This document shows, piece after piece, positions 47,366 through 57,565 of a DNA stretch of 64,000 nt. Where the stretch lies: NCBI GenBank assembly GCA_022419385.1, contig JAJUBI010000005.1:1-64000 (forward strand), written 5' to 3'. Origin of the DNA: Paraconiothyrium sp. Pb-2020. Lineage: Eukaryota; Ascomycota; Dothideomycetes; Pleosporales; Didymosphaeriaceae. Positions within the stretch are counted from its first letter, which is position 1, and each line of letters opens with the position of its first letter. The notes beneath the pieces were generated by a model. That model was not told the origin of the DNA. It made no database searches and saw only the letters and a program-made list of their open reading frames with translations. Made by a program: the position numbers and the translations under genes.

Positions 47366-48112
47366 CTAGTGGCTTTTCGTCGACTCGTTATCCTCCTTGT
47401 CATCTTCATTGTCCTCGTCATCTTTTGATTCGGATTCTTTGGTCGTTGGCGGCCGAATTTGGCAACCCATACACCATTGAAGAACTTCCAACACCATCCC
47501 CGGAGCATCCATGTCCCCATTGTATCTTTCCTTATCAGTTTCCCACGTGACCTCCGTGAATCGAGCATCCTTCTCCACGACTTCGCCGTTCTCATTCAAT
47601 TCGATAAACAATTTTGCTTCCACCATCTTGAATCCGGTCCAACTTCGATGAAAATGTAGCGTGGCATTGCCTTGCCCATCTGGCCCTTCGGCGTAGACGA
47701 ACCACTTATCCTCCATTTGCTCGGGAATGGACCCATTGAGTAGCTTGGGCAGGTCATCGTGTGGTATCACCTGATTCCATGGTTTCGTGACTGGTTTCTG
47801 GAAGGGTCTGTGTTTCCAGCTCTCAGCAGTCGCACGCTTGGTTGACGGTGTCCCTTGCCGCCCGAACAAGGACCAGTGCTTGATGGCGGCAAATTCTGGG
47901 GTGGCGTTTGTAGACATTTGGATCTTGGGTTGTTGGTTGAGCATATGCAGAGACGTGTTTTTCTTTTTTTGCGAAAAGACGTTTTGTACGATGAATGTGG
48001 CGCAGTTGCGGCTGCCTACGACGGGGCTTGTGTGATGACCCGACCAATTCCAAAAATAGACGTTGGCCATCGAACCCCTTGAGGTGAGACTTGGGCGCAT
48101 AATTTTGCGCAA
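47366..48112 (-). CDS. Conserved hypothetical protein with acidic tail
   Basis: A single exon encodes up to 248 residues. The likely conserved core runs from about residue 110 to 215 and includes WNQVIPHDDLPKLLNGSIP, EDKWFVYAEGP, LHFHRSWTGFKMVEAKLFIE and TWETDKERYNGDM. A motif of the form DKWF-x-Y ... HFHRSWTG also occurs in uncharacterised bacterial and fungal proteins, but I cannot name the family with confidence. The C-terminus is a run of Asp, Glu and Lys. Several Met residues (1, 5, 15, 57, 66) could start translation, and MSTNATPEF at residue 66 is a plausible alternative because the sequence before it is of low quality. No signal peptide or membrane segment is evident. Confidence 0.7.
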   Translation of the reverse strand: MRKIMRPSLTSRGSMANVYFWNWSGHHTSPVVGSRNCATFIVQNVFSQKKKNTSLHMLNQQPKIQMSTNATPEFAAIKHWSLFGRQGTPSTKRATAESWKHRPFQKPVTKPWNQVIPHDDLPKLLNGSIPEQMEDKWFVYAEGPDGQGNATLHFHRSWTGFKMVEAKLFIELNENGEVVEKDARFTEVTWETDKERYNGDMDAPGMVLEVLQWCMGCQIRPPTTKESESKDDEDNEDDKEDNESTKSH

Positions 48113-48894
48113 TTAGTGTTAAGTTGAATGTGTAAGGACGTTGTTTGATCATTCGCATCGATGCCATCCAGTCCAAAAGCTTGTGGCTGCGATATAGTGC
48201 GCCAAGATGAACTACGAGAAAGAAGACTGGTGGTTGGAACGAGAGAATACCTCGTATCTGGGCGCGTAACTCTGAGCTGCCATTGTCTATCGACGTAGTG
48301 TGCTCGGTCGAATTCCTTGTTGCGAATTCAGAAACGGCCCTTTTCCCGCTACGATGTGTTGAGCATGGCGGTGACGTCATGCATCGACTGAACTAGACCA
48401 TGGTACGGAACGCGCTCCGCAGCAAAGGCACACGAGCACGACTCATGGTCCATGAATTTCCAAACGCATACTCGAATAGTGGGTTCGATGACTACAATAA
48501 CAAGAATAGGTAAGCCTCATGGCTGTCCGATCGAAGCACCTTGTATATAGAGAGTACCATAGGAAGTGTAGACCAAATTCAGATTTAAGTTCAGATCCAA
48601 CCTCGCTATATATTTCACAAGAAAGTTGCGAAGTATACTACAAAATGGGAAAATACACAGGATACGAGGTCAATTCTTCGACTCAGGTTCCGAGAACCCA
48701 CAGCGGAGTGAGCGATACGGAAAACAATGGTGAGTGTAGCCTCCCCAAAATTTTCCGCAACCTCCAAGCCCTGGGGGCATCATCAATATATACCATTCAT
48801 ATCTCACAAAGACGAGCACCTGCTCAACGAGAATTATCGCTGACTAGTCCATCTAGTCCTCAAACAGCCCCTCCTTCAGCACTCCTCGCGCGCC
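48113..48894. other. Intergenic, divergent promoter region
   Basis: Lies between the hypothetical gene (minus) and the DUF2237-like gene (plus). A 159-codon frame starting at 48,519 overlaps the next gene in another frame and has no recognisable content. Confidence 0.5.
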
Positions 48895-49218
48895 ATGTAC
48901 CCCATGGCCAGCAAGGCGATACCTCCCGACGTCTTCAAGCCCGGCTTCTGCGACTCGCAAACCCCGATTGCCGCCGAGCTCACGCAATCCTTCCTTGACT
49001 TCGCATCGAAAAGCGGAGGTATAAATCTTAAGCAGATGGGTGTCAGGCCAGGCCAGAGGTGGTGTATTGAGGCGAACAAGTGGCAGGAGACATTACGACA
49101 TGAGAAGGAAGCAGTCGTGGAGGTGCCCCCGATTAAGTTGGAATGTACGCATGAGAGTGCTTTAAAGATAATTGGGTTGGATGTGCTGAAGAAGTACGCG
49201 GCGGGCTCGGATGCCTAG
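48895..49218 (+). CDS. DUF2237-like small protein
   Basis: A single exon of 107 residues. FLDFASKSGGINLKQMGVRPGQRWCI, ANKWQE and LECTHESALKIIGLDVLKKYA follow the order of the DUF2237 family, whose members usually read FLxFxKSRGNDL, GDRWCLCAxRWKEA and LEATHExAL. This copy is divergent: the N-terminal CNTGPxDxGxH region is reduced to FCDSQTPIAAELTQ, and the second Cys of WCLC is missing. The function of the family is unknown; bacterial and fungal members are cytosolic. The second Met (residue 4, MASKA) is an equally good start. Because of the shortened N-terminus, an upstream exon cannot be excluded. Confidence 0.7.
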   Translation: MYPMASKAIPPDVFKPGFCDSQTPIAAELTQSFLDFASKSGGINLKQMGVRPGQRWCIEANKWQETLRHEKEAVVEVPPIKLECTHESALKIIGLDVLKKYAAGSDA

Positions 49219-49913
49219 CTTGTCGGTGTGGATTGATGGAAGAAACTGCTAGTAGCTTAGTATGAGGATTTCGGAAGAGCCAATGAAACGATCATGTTCC
49301 TAAGTAATATGGATTCAGCAACTGCATACATCTTTGCAGCTACCTGTAGGGTTGCTTAGATACCTTCTTTGTCCTGAGCAATAGCGTGTATCTATCTCAA
49401 CTCTAGGCAAATTGACGCGTTCTGCGGTAGGGATATCACAAGATCCGGGCGGGGCCGCAGCATTTTGGTTCATATGACTCTCTTGTACATAAGTGCCACT
49501 CAAGCAAGTCTCCTCCCCAAGAAGCCTCTGGGTCCTAGACCCGAAGCAGGCGTTGGGCCAGCTGTGCCGTCACCTAAGTGCTGATGAAAGGCTTGTCTAT
49601 TACCTTTTGTGAGCGGACCAGCCATCGAGCTACACAGAAGGCTTGGAGCATATGGTCAGCCCACAAGCGACCATGGGCTCCACCCTTGACTGTGAAGACG
49701 TACATCGCATTGCGGAGATAGTCGTCAGTGTGGAAGGGGGCCTGCGGGTACTCGGGTCCTAAGTCAACATGGCCTTGCGATCAAGTGCCAGTGTCGTTTT
49801 CCCACATCGTAGAGACTTCTAGACGACGGTATCAAGATATGTCGCCTGGACGGCCATGATGTCCCGACCCACCGACGACAACCCTGAGTCTCCGCTAAGG
49901 ACAGGCAGCGTGA
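49219..49913. other. Intergenic with a possible minus-strand coding remnant
   Basis: On the minus strand, from about 49,780 to 49,580, a short frame without ATG has coding-like composition (GPEYPQAPFHTDDYLRN, ADHMLQAFCVARWLV). It ends in stops on both sides and I cannot assign it. Otherwise nothing is seen. Confidence 0.35.
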
Positions 49914-50479
49914 AGTGCATCCCGCAGACACTCCTGTACCGGCTATGTCGGCGAAATACTTAACACCCCAGGCGAAGGGAGTGCTAGCGGTGTCATCGTC
50001 GCCCACAGTAAAGCCGAACAGCTGCAAGCGAGGTCAGTATCGCCCGACTTACTGAATGTTCTGGCAGAACTTGATGTTTTCGAGCAATTTAGTGCGACAC
50101 CCACCTCTCGAGCGAGGATAACGAGCGATGCAAGACCATCCAAGCGGATCCTCGACCACTTCAAGGCATCGATGCGAGCGATCACTCAATATAAGGCGGA
50201 ACCTCTTGCCTCGGTCCAAGCCAGTATGTTGGATGCCACACTTGTATGGGCCGCCGAAGGAGTTTTGGAGCATGCCAACGGCGAGAGAAACTCTGTCCAC
50301 GCCGCACAGCTCCTGGAATCATCAGAGATTGCTCGTTTCCTTCTTGACAAAAGGCCCGTCCTCGGAACTGGTGGCTGGGACCAGTTGCTTCCCGGTGCGC
50401 GCTTTTCACAGGTGACTATACCTGGCACTCGTTTCAGTATGATGCGGAAGCCAAATGTGAGTCACCTTGACCGTTTTTG
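49914..50479 (+). pseudogene. Orphan thioesterase-domain relic (polyketide-synthase TE type)
   Basis: One frame is open from about 49,914 to 50,479 with no ATG until 50,172. It resembles the second half of a fungal PKS-type thioesterase: NVLAELDVFEQF, then ILDHFKASMRAITQYKAEPL, ATLVWAAEGV, and ARFLLDKRPVLGTGGWDQLL followed by IPGTRFSMM. In active enzymes this last block carries the catalytic His (NHFTMM or similar), which is Arg here, and the nucleophile GxSxG region that should precede it is absent. There is no ketosynthase, acyltransferase or carrier domain nearby. It is most likely the stranded end of a lost polyketide synthase or of a free-standing hydrolase. Confidence 0.6.
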
Positions 50480-51164
50480 ATAGACGCTGATAGACTCACC
50501 TATAGTCTGCTTATATTAGTAAAGTCATCACATCGTCCGTAGGGCTTAGGAAACGGCAGAGCGAGCCTTTCTTATAAGGGGTAGTTCTGCGTACCTATTC
50601 TAGATTAGTGTTAGGGCTGGTCATATATTATACCGTGCGGATCTTTTGTGGTTGCGTAGCGGCTATGCAAAGAGATAAATAAATTCCTTTTCTTAGGAGT
50701 TGGTGCTATACATTAAAGGAAGATGGTTAGCGGCTACGTCCCAAAAGGTAAAGAGAACTTAAGGGTGAGCATAGTAGGTCGAGCGCCTGTGACATAAAGA
50801 GACAGCAGGTGAAAGCGGGAGAATAGCTAGGCTCGGGACACTATCTATGTTGACCATTGCATCCCACCGACACGAAACCACCATCTCCACAAGACGTCCC
50901 ACAGTGTATCCATCTTACCCATACTCTCAAAGTAGCACACTTCCTGCATCACATCAGCCCACGCACGTCACCACCCCCATCCAAGGCAAATAACCTGAAA
51001 AAGCAAGCAGAAAGGTATCCTCGATTAAACAGCAAAAAAATGCACTAGATAAAACCCTCCCCACCCGTCCTCCATCAGCCAGCCCATCCCGCCTATCATC
51101 ACGGGTCGAGCCGCCACCCCACAAACTCCTCCCATACGTAGATTATGTGCACTGCACTCCATCG
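50480..51164. other. Intergenic, nothing recognised
   Basis: About 680 bp without a supported gene, ending at the left arm of the 43-bp palindrome. Confidence 0.5.
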
Positions 51165-51257
51165 TGAGGGACAGAAGGAGTAAAGCGGCAATTGTTGCAT
51201 GTATGATCCGTCCCATCATACATGCAACAATTGCCGCTTTACTCCTTCTGTCCCTCA
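51165..51257. repeat. Perfect 43-bp inverted repeat with 7-bp loop at the 3' end of the Rho GEF gene
   Basis: Left arm 51,165-51,207, loop CCGTCCC at 51,208-51,214, right arm 51,215-51,257. The arms are exact reverse complements over all 43 positions. The right arm contains the last codons and the stop (51,239-51,241) of the Rho GEF gene plus about 24 bp of its 3' UTR; the left arm is the inverted copy. In the transcript this would form a long, perfect hairpin with the stop codon in the stem. Confidence 0.97.
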
Positions 51258-54200
51258 TTAAGCACCAGCTCCACCACAACCTGACACCTCTCCTGCTGCG
51301 GATGCTGCAGGCTAAGCTTGATCGTGCGCGTGTGGCTGCTCCCCCCGCTGAGCCCGTCGTCGAGACACTTTACATCTCTGCCGCTGATAACCTGTCTGAG
51401 GCGGCCGTTCTGCGCGTTGCGGATCTCGATGAAGTCCGGATCGAAGAGCAGCACGTAGGGGCCGTACATGGCGGCGCTCTTTGCCTTGCCGACGAACTCC
51501 ATGATGACGGAGCGCGAGATGTCGCCCAGCTTGTTGACGTAGACGGCGCACTCCTCGTAGCAGAGGAGGAACTCCTGGTCCGAGAGGCGGAACATGCCGA
51601 GGGGTTTTTGGTCTTGGAGTCGCGAGGCGATGGTCGCGACGTGGGATTGGCGGAGGTCTGGCACGGACCAGGGTTGTTTTTTGTCGAGGGTGAGGACTTC
51701 GAAGCCCTTTGCGGTGGAAATGGCGAGGGAGGAGTGGAAGAGATCGATGCCGAAGCAGTCGGTGGGGATGTAGAATTCGTCGTACTCGCGGAAGAACTCC
51801 GTTCGGCCTGATTTCCATATCCGAGACTTCTTCTCTGTTGATTTCTGGTAGACGGGTTCTAGAACCTTGAAAGTCGAGGAGAGGCCTTCTCGCTTCTTGT
51901 AGAATACCAGTGTCCGGTCTTTCATGACACCGGTTGCGAAGAAGCCGATGTCTCGCGCTCCTGATAGCTTCTGGGGTGCTCGTCGGGTAGAGTCGTTGCT
52001 TGGCGGCACGCCGCTCACAGGGCACACCGCGTCGAGGTGATATGCGATTAGTGACTTGTCAGAAATAAGTAGCATCAGGCTGAACTGCTCGAGCACCGCG
52101 ATCTGCGTGACTTTGGGAATTTGGATTGCCTAGATTGTATTAGATTGACCCACGTCAGTGTTAAAGGAGGTCCTACCTTAGTCCAGCCTCGCGGATTGTC
52201 GTACTCAGAGATGTAGACACCAATATCTGTACCTACAGCAACCATGTGCTTGCCGTACGGCTGGTTGAAGGCAGTGGCGCAATTCACCCGAGCACGACAG
52301 ATAGGAACAGGTCGACCGGAGTTTGCAAAAAGCTTCTCGACTTCGGCTATCGATCGATCAAGCGGAGTGCCCTTGATCGTGATGCTCTTTTGCGAAGGCA
52401 TCGCGCTTTCGTATGCGAATGCAGCATCTGCCATGACTCGTAATCTGAAAGGTTCGGCATTCTGCGAGAACAGAGCTGCAGCGTGGTTCGTCTTCGCGAT
52501 GATGATCTTGTCGCACCACTCAAGCCGGTTTTGCGCGGTAGGTGCAAACAATGTGTAGGTTTCTTTGCCAAGATGCTTGATGCGGAACGGATACATAATC
52601 TTTTCGTCTCTTCCGTTCTCCAGGTTGACGTTTTGGCCTATCGTCTTTCCTGATCCGCCAGTATTTGTTGATGACAGCGAGTTCGACGTGTTAGTGTGAG
52701 TCAACATGCCGGGCATAGGTCCATTGAGGCCAGCACCACGCCCTAATCGGGTCTCCGATGATGCGCTCTTTTGCACTGGCGTAACGGCAGCGATACCCTT
52801 GACAGCCGACCGAACGACAGCATCGTCATCTTCGCTCTCCAAGACAAGGAGGTCCATAGGTATAGGCAGTCTGGAGACGTCGTATTTCTCCGACTTGGTC
52901 ACGCCGTCTTGTTCGCGATAGGTGACAGTCTTGGCCAGGACGAGGTAGTGATCAAACAGTAGGGCATGTGTTTCTAGCCACGTGAATCTATTGCCGCCCA
53001 TCCTCAATAGATCACCCTTGAAGATGAGCTCGCGTCCGAGATGGTCCAGATTGAGCTCCACACGCTGCATGCCTGGCCGTAGTATGAGCTTCGCCTGCAG
53101 GTCGCTCAAGTCCACCTTTCTCGTCATCTCAGCGACACGGGTGTCACACTCCATCGTCACCGCCTTAATTTCGTCGCGTGCCATCTCCAGATTTCTCTTC
53201 TCCTCATTTTCTATCTTTGACTTCTTAAGCACAGAATCAATGAGGAGACCGTAGTGCTGCAATCGAGTGATTGGTCCCTTCAAGAAAGTATTCCAATCCA
53301 GCTTGTTTGCTGCTTTGTTGTTCCGAGCTTCATCGAGAAACGTCCGGAACAACATGTTCTTGTCGGCTTCCTGGCGAACAAGGAAATTTGCGTACGGAAA
53401 GGCGGAGGAATACTCTATGTAGGCTTGCTTCGCTTTTCTAATCCATTCGCGGAAGATGTCGCTGAAACCAACGATCCAAGGCCCTTGCTCTTGCTGTCGA
53501 TACTTCATCTGAGGTAGGAGATGCTCCTCGTTGGCCTTCTTTACTGCGTCCACCTTGCTGAAGACATCCTTGATGAATTTGTTCAGTTTCTTCGGAGGAA
53601 TTACCGGTGGCTGCGCGGCTATCAGTCGGTCTCGGTAAAGCGTGCGGAGTACATCTAATCGCTGCATATAAGCATCTTCACCCTGTACGATCTCGTGCAA
53701 AATGTTTTGCCGTTCAATCTCCTTCTTATCTGCGCCTTCAATGGACTCCTTGGTCAGATTGTGAAAAGTAGCCCAGTCGCCAGACTTGCTGGAACTTGAT
53801 GGAGACGTCAAGTCGAGCTTCTTGATTGTACGCTGGCAATGATGTGAGTAGCATCGTCCAGGCATTGTTTCTGTATGCAGCTTCGGCGCATAACAACCAG
53901 CGTTCGTCAGCTGGAAGATCACACCCGTCATCGTCTCGGACGAAAACTTCAGCCACTCTTCCTCATGCACGAGGGTACCGGCCTTGTGCATTTCGGCTAC
54001 GACGCGGCTCGCGAGTGTTTCGGCATCGGCGATGTTCATCGTAGGTACTTTATGCGTGAAAAGCGCAATCAACCCTTCCCGGATTGGTCCTTCTTTCAAG
54101 TCATTCTCTCCTTCAGTCATATGCTTGAGCCATGTGATTATTGAGCTCAGCGCCCAAGGCTCAGTGCACTTCCTAAAGTCATTGCTTGAAAGCTTGGCTG

Positions 54201-56199
54201 GGTTGAAGCGCTTTCCTGCAGGTAACGTTGGAAGGTCAATAGCCACTGCATCGGCACTGCCTGGGGTCAGTGTTGTGTTGTCGCTGTCAATCGGCCCACC
54301 GTAGAACGTTTGACGGTTTGCCTGCTGTCGGGGCTTATACCCTTGCTCGGCATCTGTCTTTGATCTGGGAAGAGGCACTGCTTGAGGCGTGTTGCTGTGT
54401 TGGAGGAGTGACGTGGACCGAGGTACGAGTGTTCCGGTCGGAGAAACCATATGCATCGTATTCGGGTCTACAGGGTATGAGCCACGAGAGGATTGCGAGT
54501 TGCGCCAGTATTCATACGAACCGGAAGAGCTCGTACTAGCGTGGTGGCCTCGTCGGTTGCCACTTGCTGGAGGAGGTGGTAACGGGCGGTTAGTAGACAT
54601 GCCCGGGTGGAAAAACATGTCAGGGACTTCGCCAGACATTGCGGTTGAGGTGTCCATGAGCGTAGACTCATCACCCTCATCGTAGCTCCTTCTTCTTTCC
54701 CTGGGCTCCTCGAGGCCACCGGTGCCGAAGGTGTCGACTCGTACCTTGGCAGAGAAAGGTGGAAAAGGGTGTCCGTCGTAGTCTTCACTTGCTGCTTCAG
54801 ATCTTCGTTGTGAGCCGGACGATGAAACGGGATGGCTGTTCGCGGCGACTAGCTGGTCGGGGGCACCCCCGTAGGTGAAGTGGGGCGCGAAGCTATCTCC
54901 GTACAGGCCCACGTCCACGGGCACGATGTCGCTGTCGCTTGCACTTTCTTGCCTCTGTTGGACTGGGCTCGTGGTACTTGGCAAAGGCGGCGACTGTATG
55001 GATGCGTAAGTACTAAAAAGTCCGGCGCCGCCGCTTCTTCTCCGCGCTTCATCTGCCTGTTCCTGTTCCTCAGCCATGCGCAAAGCGGCCAGACCAGCAG
55101 CAGCTTCCACATCGCTATCACTTGAGTACACCGTCTGATTATTTTGCGGTGCCAGGTGGGTTCCATTCACGCGATTACCATTACGCCCCGCCACATTGTA
55201 GTAATTGTCCCCATTCGCATGTTGCACATTGATGTTGGGGCTTCCAGGTCCAGTAGTCATGTTTTCAAGCTGCGAAAACAATTCATCCTGGGTGTATCCC
55301 CCATTCTGTGTCGCAAAGTAGTCTTCGCCATCGGACTCGTTGGGGGGGGGCGGGGGCCAGTGGCCGTCGCCCAAGGTGTCTTGTCTCTGCAATTCTTGAT
55401 GCGGCGGCACTTCAGGCGTGGGCGGAAGAGGGTTAGACAGGTGGCTCGATGTCGAAGGATAGCGATGAAGATGGTCCTGCGACGGAGTTAAAGGTAGCGG
55501 TGCGTGTGGGTCTGAGGATCGCTGGTAGGAATTCGAGTACGAGTGTGAGGCAGAGGACGAGTGGCGGGACGGATAGTTGGCCCAGTCGTCCGCTGGCATC
55601 TGCGCACTTCCTGGAGGGGCGGGCACAGGCGGCGCTTGGGGAGGCGAGTAGGCTGATCGGCCAGAGTGTTGTTGGACGGAAGCTGTCCTGCCAAACTGTG
55701 ACTGCTGGTATTGCGTGGGCGACGGGTATGAGGCGGTCGAGGGCGAGGACGGCGAGAAGCCGTAGGGATGGCTGACGGTGCTCGTCCTACCCAGGCTATT
55801 GTCTGCGTAGAGAGCGGGATTGTAAGGCTGGTGCAGCGGGGCAAATGTTCTGTTGACACCGCCGTAGTGCTGTGGATTCGGCAGCTGCGTCACAGGCGAG
55901 CTGTAATTTTGCGGATTGTAACTCTGCTGCGACTGCGACTGGTACTGGTATGCGCTGCCGTAACCTGGTTGGGACGGCGAGGCAGGCTGCTGGTCGCCCC
56001 CCATGAAGAGCTCGTCGTTCTGATGTTGGCTGTAGCTGTTGCGCCTTGCATAGCCGTAGCCCTGTACCCCGCCATTGGTAACGTCTCCGGCGTCTGCAGT
56101 TTGGTGCTGCTGGTCGTAGGAGTTGTGATATTGGCCCGAGCTCGATGGCGGGATGCTCGGGTTGTAGTAGTTGGAGCCGCCGTTCTGGTAGTACGACAT
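51239..56199 (-). CDS. rom2: Rho1 guanine nucleotide exchange factor, ROM2-like (DEP-DH-PH-CNH)
   Basis: Two exons, complement(join(51239..52129,52177..56199)), give 1,637 residues. The 47-nt intron has GTAGGA and TCTAG ends. Domains in order: a disordered Ser/Pro/Gln/Tyr-rich N-terminus (1-665); DEP (about 685-775); the DH catalytic domain (about 830-1020, with NILHEIVQGEDAYMQRLDVL and GPITRLQHYGLLIDSVLKKS, the latter being the conserved Rho-contacting helix); PH (about 1045-1240) with a Ser/Gly/Asn-rich insertion at 1125-1195; and a CNH/citron domain (about 1255-1625). This is the exact layout of yeast Rom1/Rom2 and filamentous orthologues, which activate Rho1 at the plasma membrane for cell-wall integrity and polar growth. 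The CNH end is intact, finishing VVVELVLNEGQKE, but its stop codon lies inside a perfect 43-bp inverted repeat. Confidence 0.95.
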
Positions 56200-57205
56200 G
56201 CTGGGCGACTGTGTATGTGTCTACGGAACGGTCGTCCGTTGTCGTTCACGAGGCTGCGTCGCGGGCGCTCGTGGGCAGCATGGCCGGGCCCGTGGAGCTG
56301 AGCTTGGTGGGCGCAATTTCCCAAGCCAAGAGGATGCCGCACGAAGCGAGCAGACGGCGACAGAGCAATGCGCGCGACTGTCGCATGCAATCTGAGTGTT
56401 CGTGGACGTGTGGGCGGTTCGGTGCTGGCTGGAAGGTGTTGTGTGATGCAGTGGATGGGGTGCGCTGTCGTGCTGGTCGTCGCGGGGCGTGTACGCCGCC
56501 GATCGCAGGCGATGTAATGCTCAGGGACCGCTGGAGCCTGAGTCTACTCGAGGTGCTGCGAGCGTGTTGATGCTCGACGATTAGCCACGCGATGGTCTTC
56601 GGGGGAGGACGGTCTGGGCGCGAGTCTGCTGTGGGAAGTGCGAGATATCTTGCGTTGTTGGATCCGCACGGCTCGTTCCTCCACGCCAAGCACACGTTGT
56701 GGTCGTCGAATACGGGGACTGTGTTTCAGTGGGTCCCTTCAAACCTCTGCGCCCAAAGATCCCGCAAGAGCTCACCAAAACAGGAATCGAAATGGTTTTT
56801 CGGCGTGAATGTGCTCCGAGGATTTCGCCTCTCAACGGCGTTAACTGCCTGATTCCGCGCGGGCGGCTGGCTGTGCGAGGCACTCAGTGTTGACATCAGC
56901 TGAACAGGGTCTCTACACTGCAGCCCAACCCCTGTCTGCATACCTTTGACACTGTCCTCATACACCGGTCAGCCACCGGTCCCAAGACTGCCCCAGGTGT
57001 TCACCAACACGTGCTTCTTGTTGCTGTTATCCAACTTGCCTCAAATGGTTTGCCATGACACACGACCCAGTCCTTGTATGCCCTCTGAGGCGGGCTGAGT
57101 CTGCCCCGCACCGTTACTTGTCCACCTCGCCATTAGCAGACCTTCGAATTCATTTCCTATCGAACATTTCTTCTTTAAAAGAACATATAATCGCGGGTTC
57201 CCGCC
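56200..57205. other. Divergent promoter region between Rho GEF and Ble-type gene
   Basis: One kilobase with GC-rich and CT-rich stretches and no supported gene. It probably holds the long 5' UTR of the GEF gene and, on the other side, an AT-rich TTTAAAAGAACATATAAT about 25 bp before the start of the Ble-type gene that may be its core promoter. Confidence 0.5.
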
Positions 57206-57565
57206 ATGCCTGACCATGCGACCCCGAACCTCCCTTCGCGGGACTTCAGCGCAACATCACAGTTCTACGCCCAGTTCGGCTTCACCGAAGCATGGCGAGA
57301 TACAGACTGGATGATTCTCAAGCGCGGCAGCATCACCGTCGAGTTCTTCCCGCACCCCGACCTGGACCCCGCCACGAGCTGGTTCAGCTGCTGCTTCAGA
57401 ATGGAGGATGTGGGAGCATTCTTCGCTGAGATCATCGAGGTGGGAGTACCTGAGGCGACGAGTGGGTTTCCGCGTGCTCACCGGCCCAAGAAGGAGGACT
57501 CGGGAATGGTTGTAGGTGCATTGCTCGACCCTGACGGCACTTTGATCCGCTTGGTCCAGACTTAG
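57206..57565 (+). CDS. Bleomycin-resistance-type VOC/glyoxalase-fold protein (Ble-like)
   Basis: An intronless 119-residue protein. It shows the features of the bacterial bleomycin-binding resistance proteins (Tn5 Ble group): ATPNLPSRDF near the start, FYxxxGF at 20-26, DWMILKRG, then EFFPHPDLDPATSWFSCC in the middle, and DPDGTLIRLVQ at the end. These dimeric, cytosolic proteins bind bleomycin-type glycopeptides in a groove between subunits and carry no catalytic metal site. The gene is the only one here that looks bacterial in family, has no intron, and is short and complete. Transfer from bacteria is a reasonable inference. Natural ligand and function in the fungus are unknown. Confidence 0.9.
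   Translation: MPDHATPNLPSRDFSATSQFYAQFGFTEAWRDTDWMILKRGSITVEFFPHPDLDPATSWFSCCFRMEDVGAFFAEIIEVGVPEATSGFPRAHRPKKEDSGMVVGALLDPDGTLIRLVQT

Noticed and set aside
47823..48380. 185-codon minus-strand frame upstream of and overlapping the 248-residue gene
   Set aside because: The 248-residue frame carries the motif-like DKWF and HRSWTG blocks. The 185-codon frame shows no conserved character.
48519..48998. 159-codon plus-strand frame before the DUF2237-like gene
   Set aside because: It overlaps the DUF2237-like coding frame and has no recognisable domain.
51164..51811. 215-codon plus-strand frame across the palindrome
   Set aside because: It is antisense to the CNH domain of the Rho GEF gene, with composition typical of a GC-rich shadow frame.
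55768..56301. 177-codon plus-strand frame and other long frames opposite the N-terminus of the Rho GEF
   Set aside because: Shadows created by the low-complexity Gln/Ser/Tyr-rich coding region.
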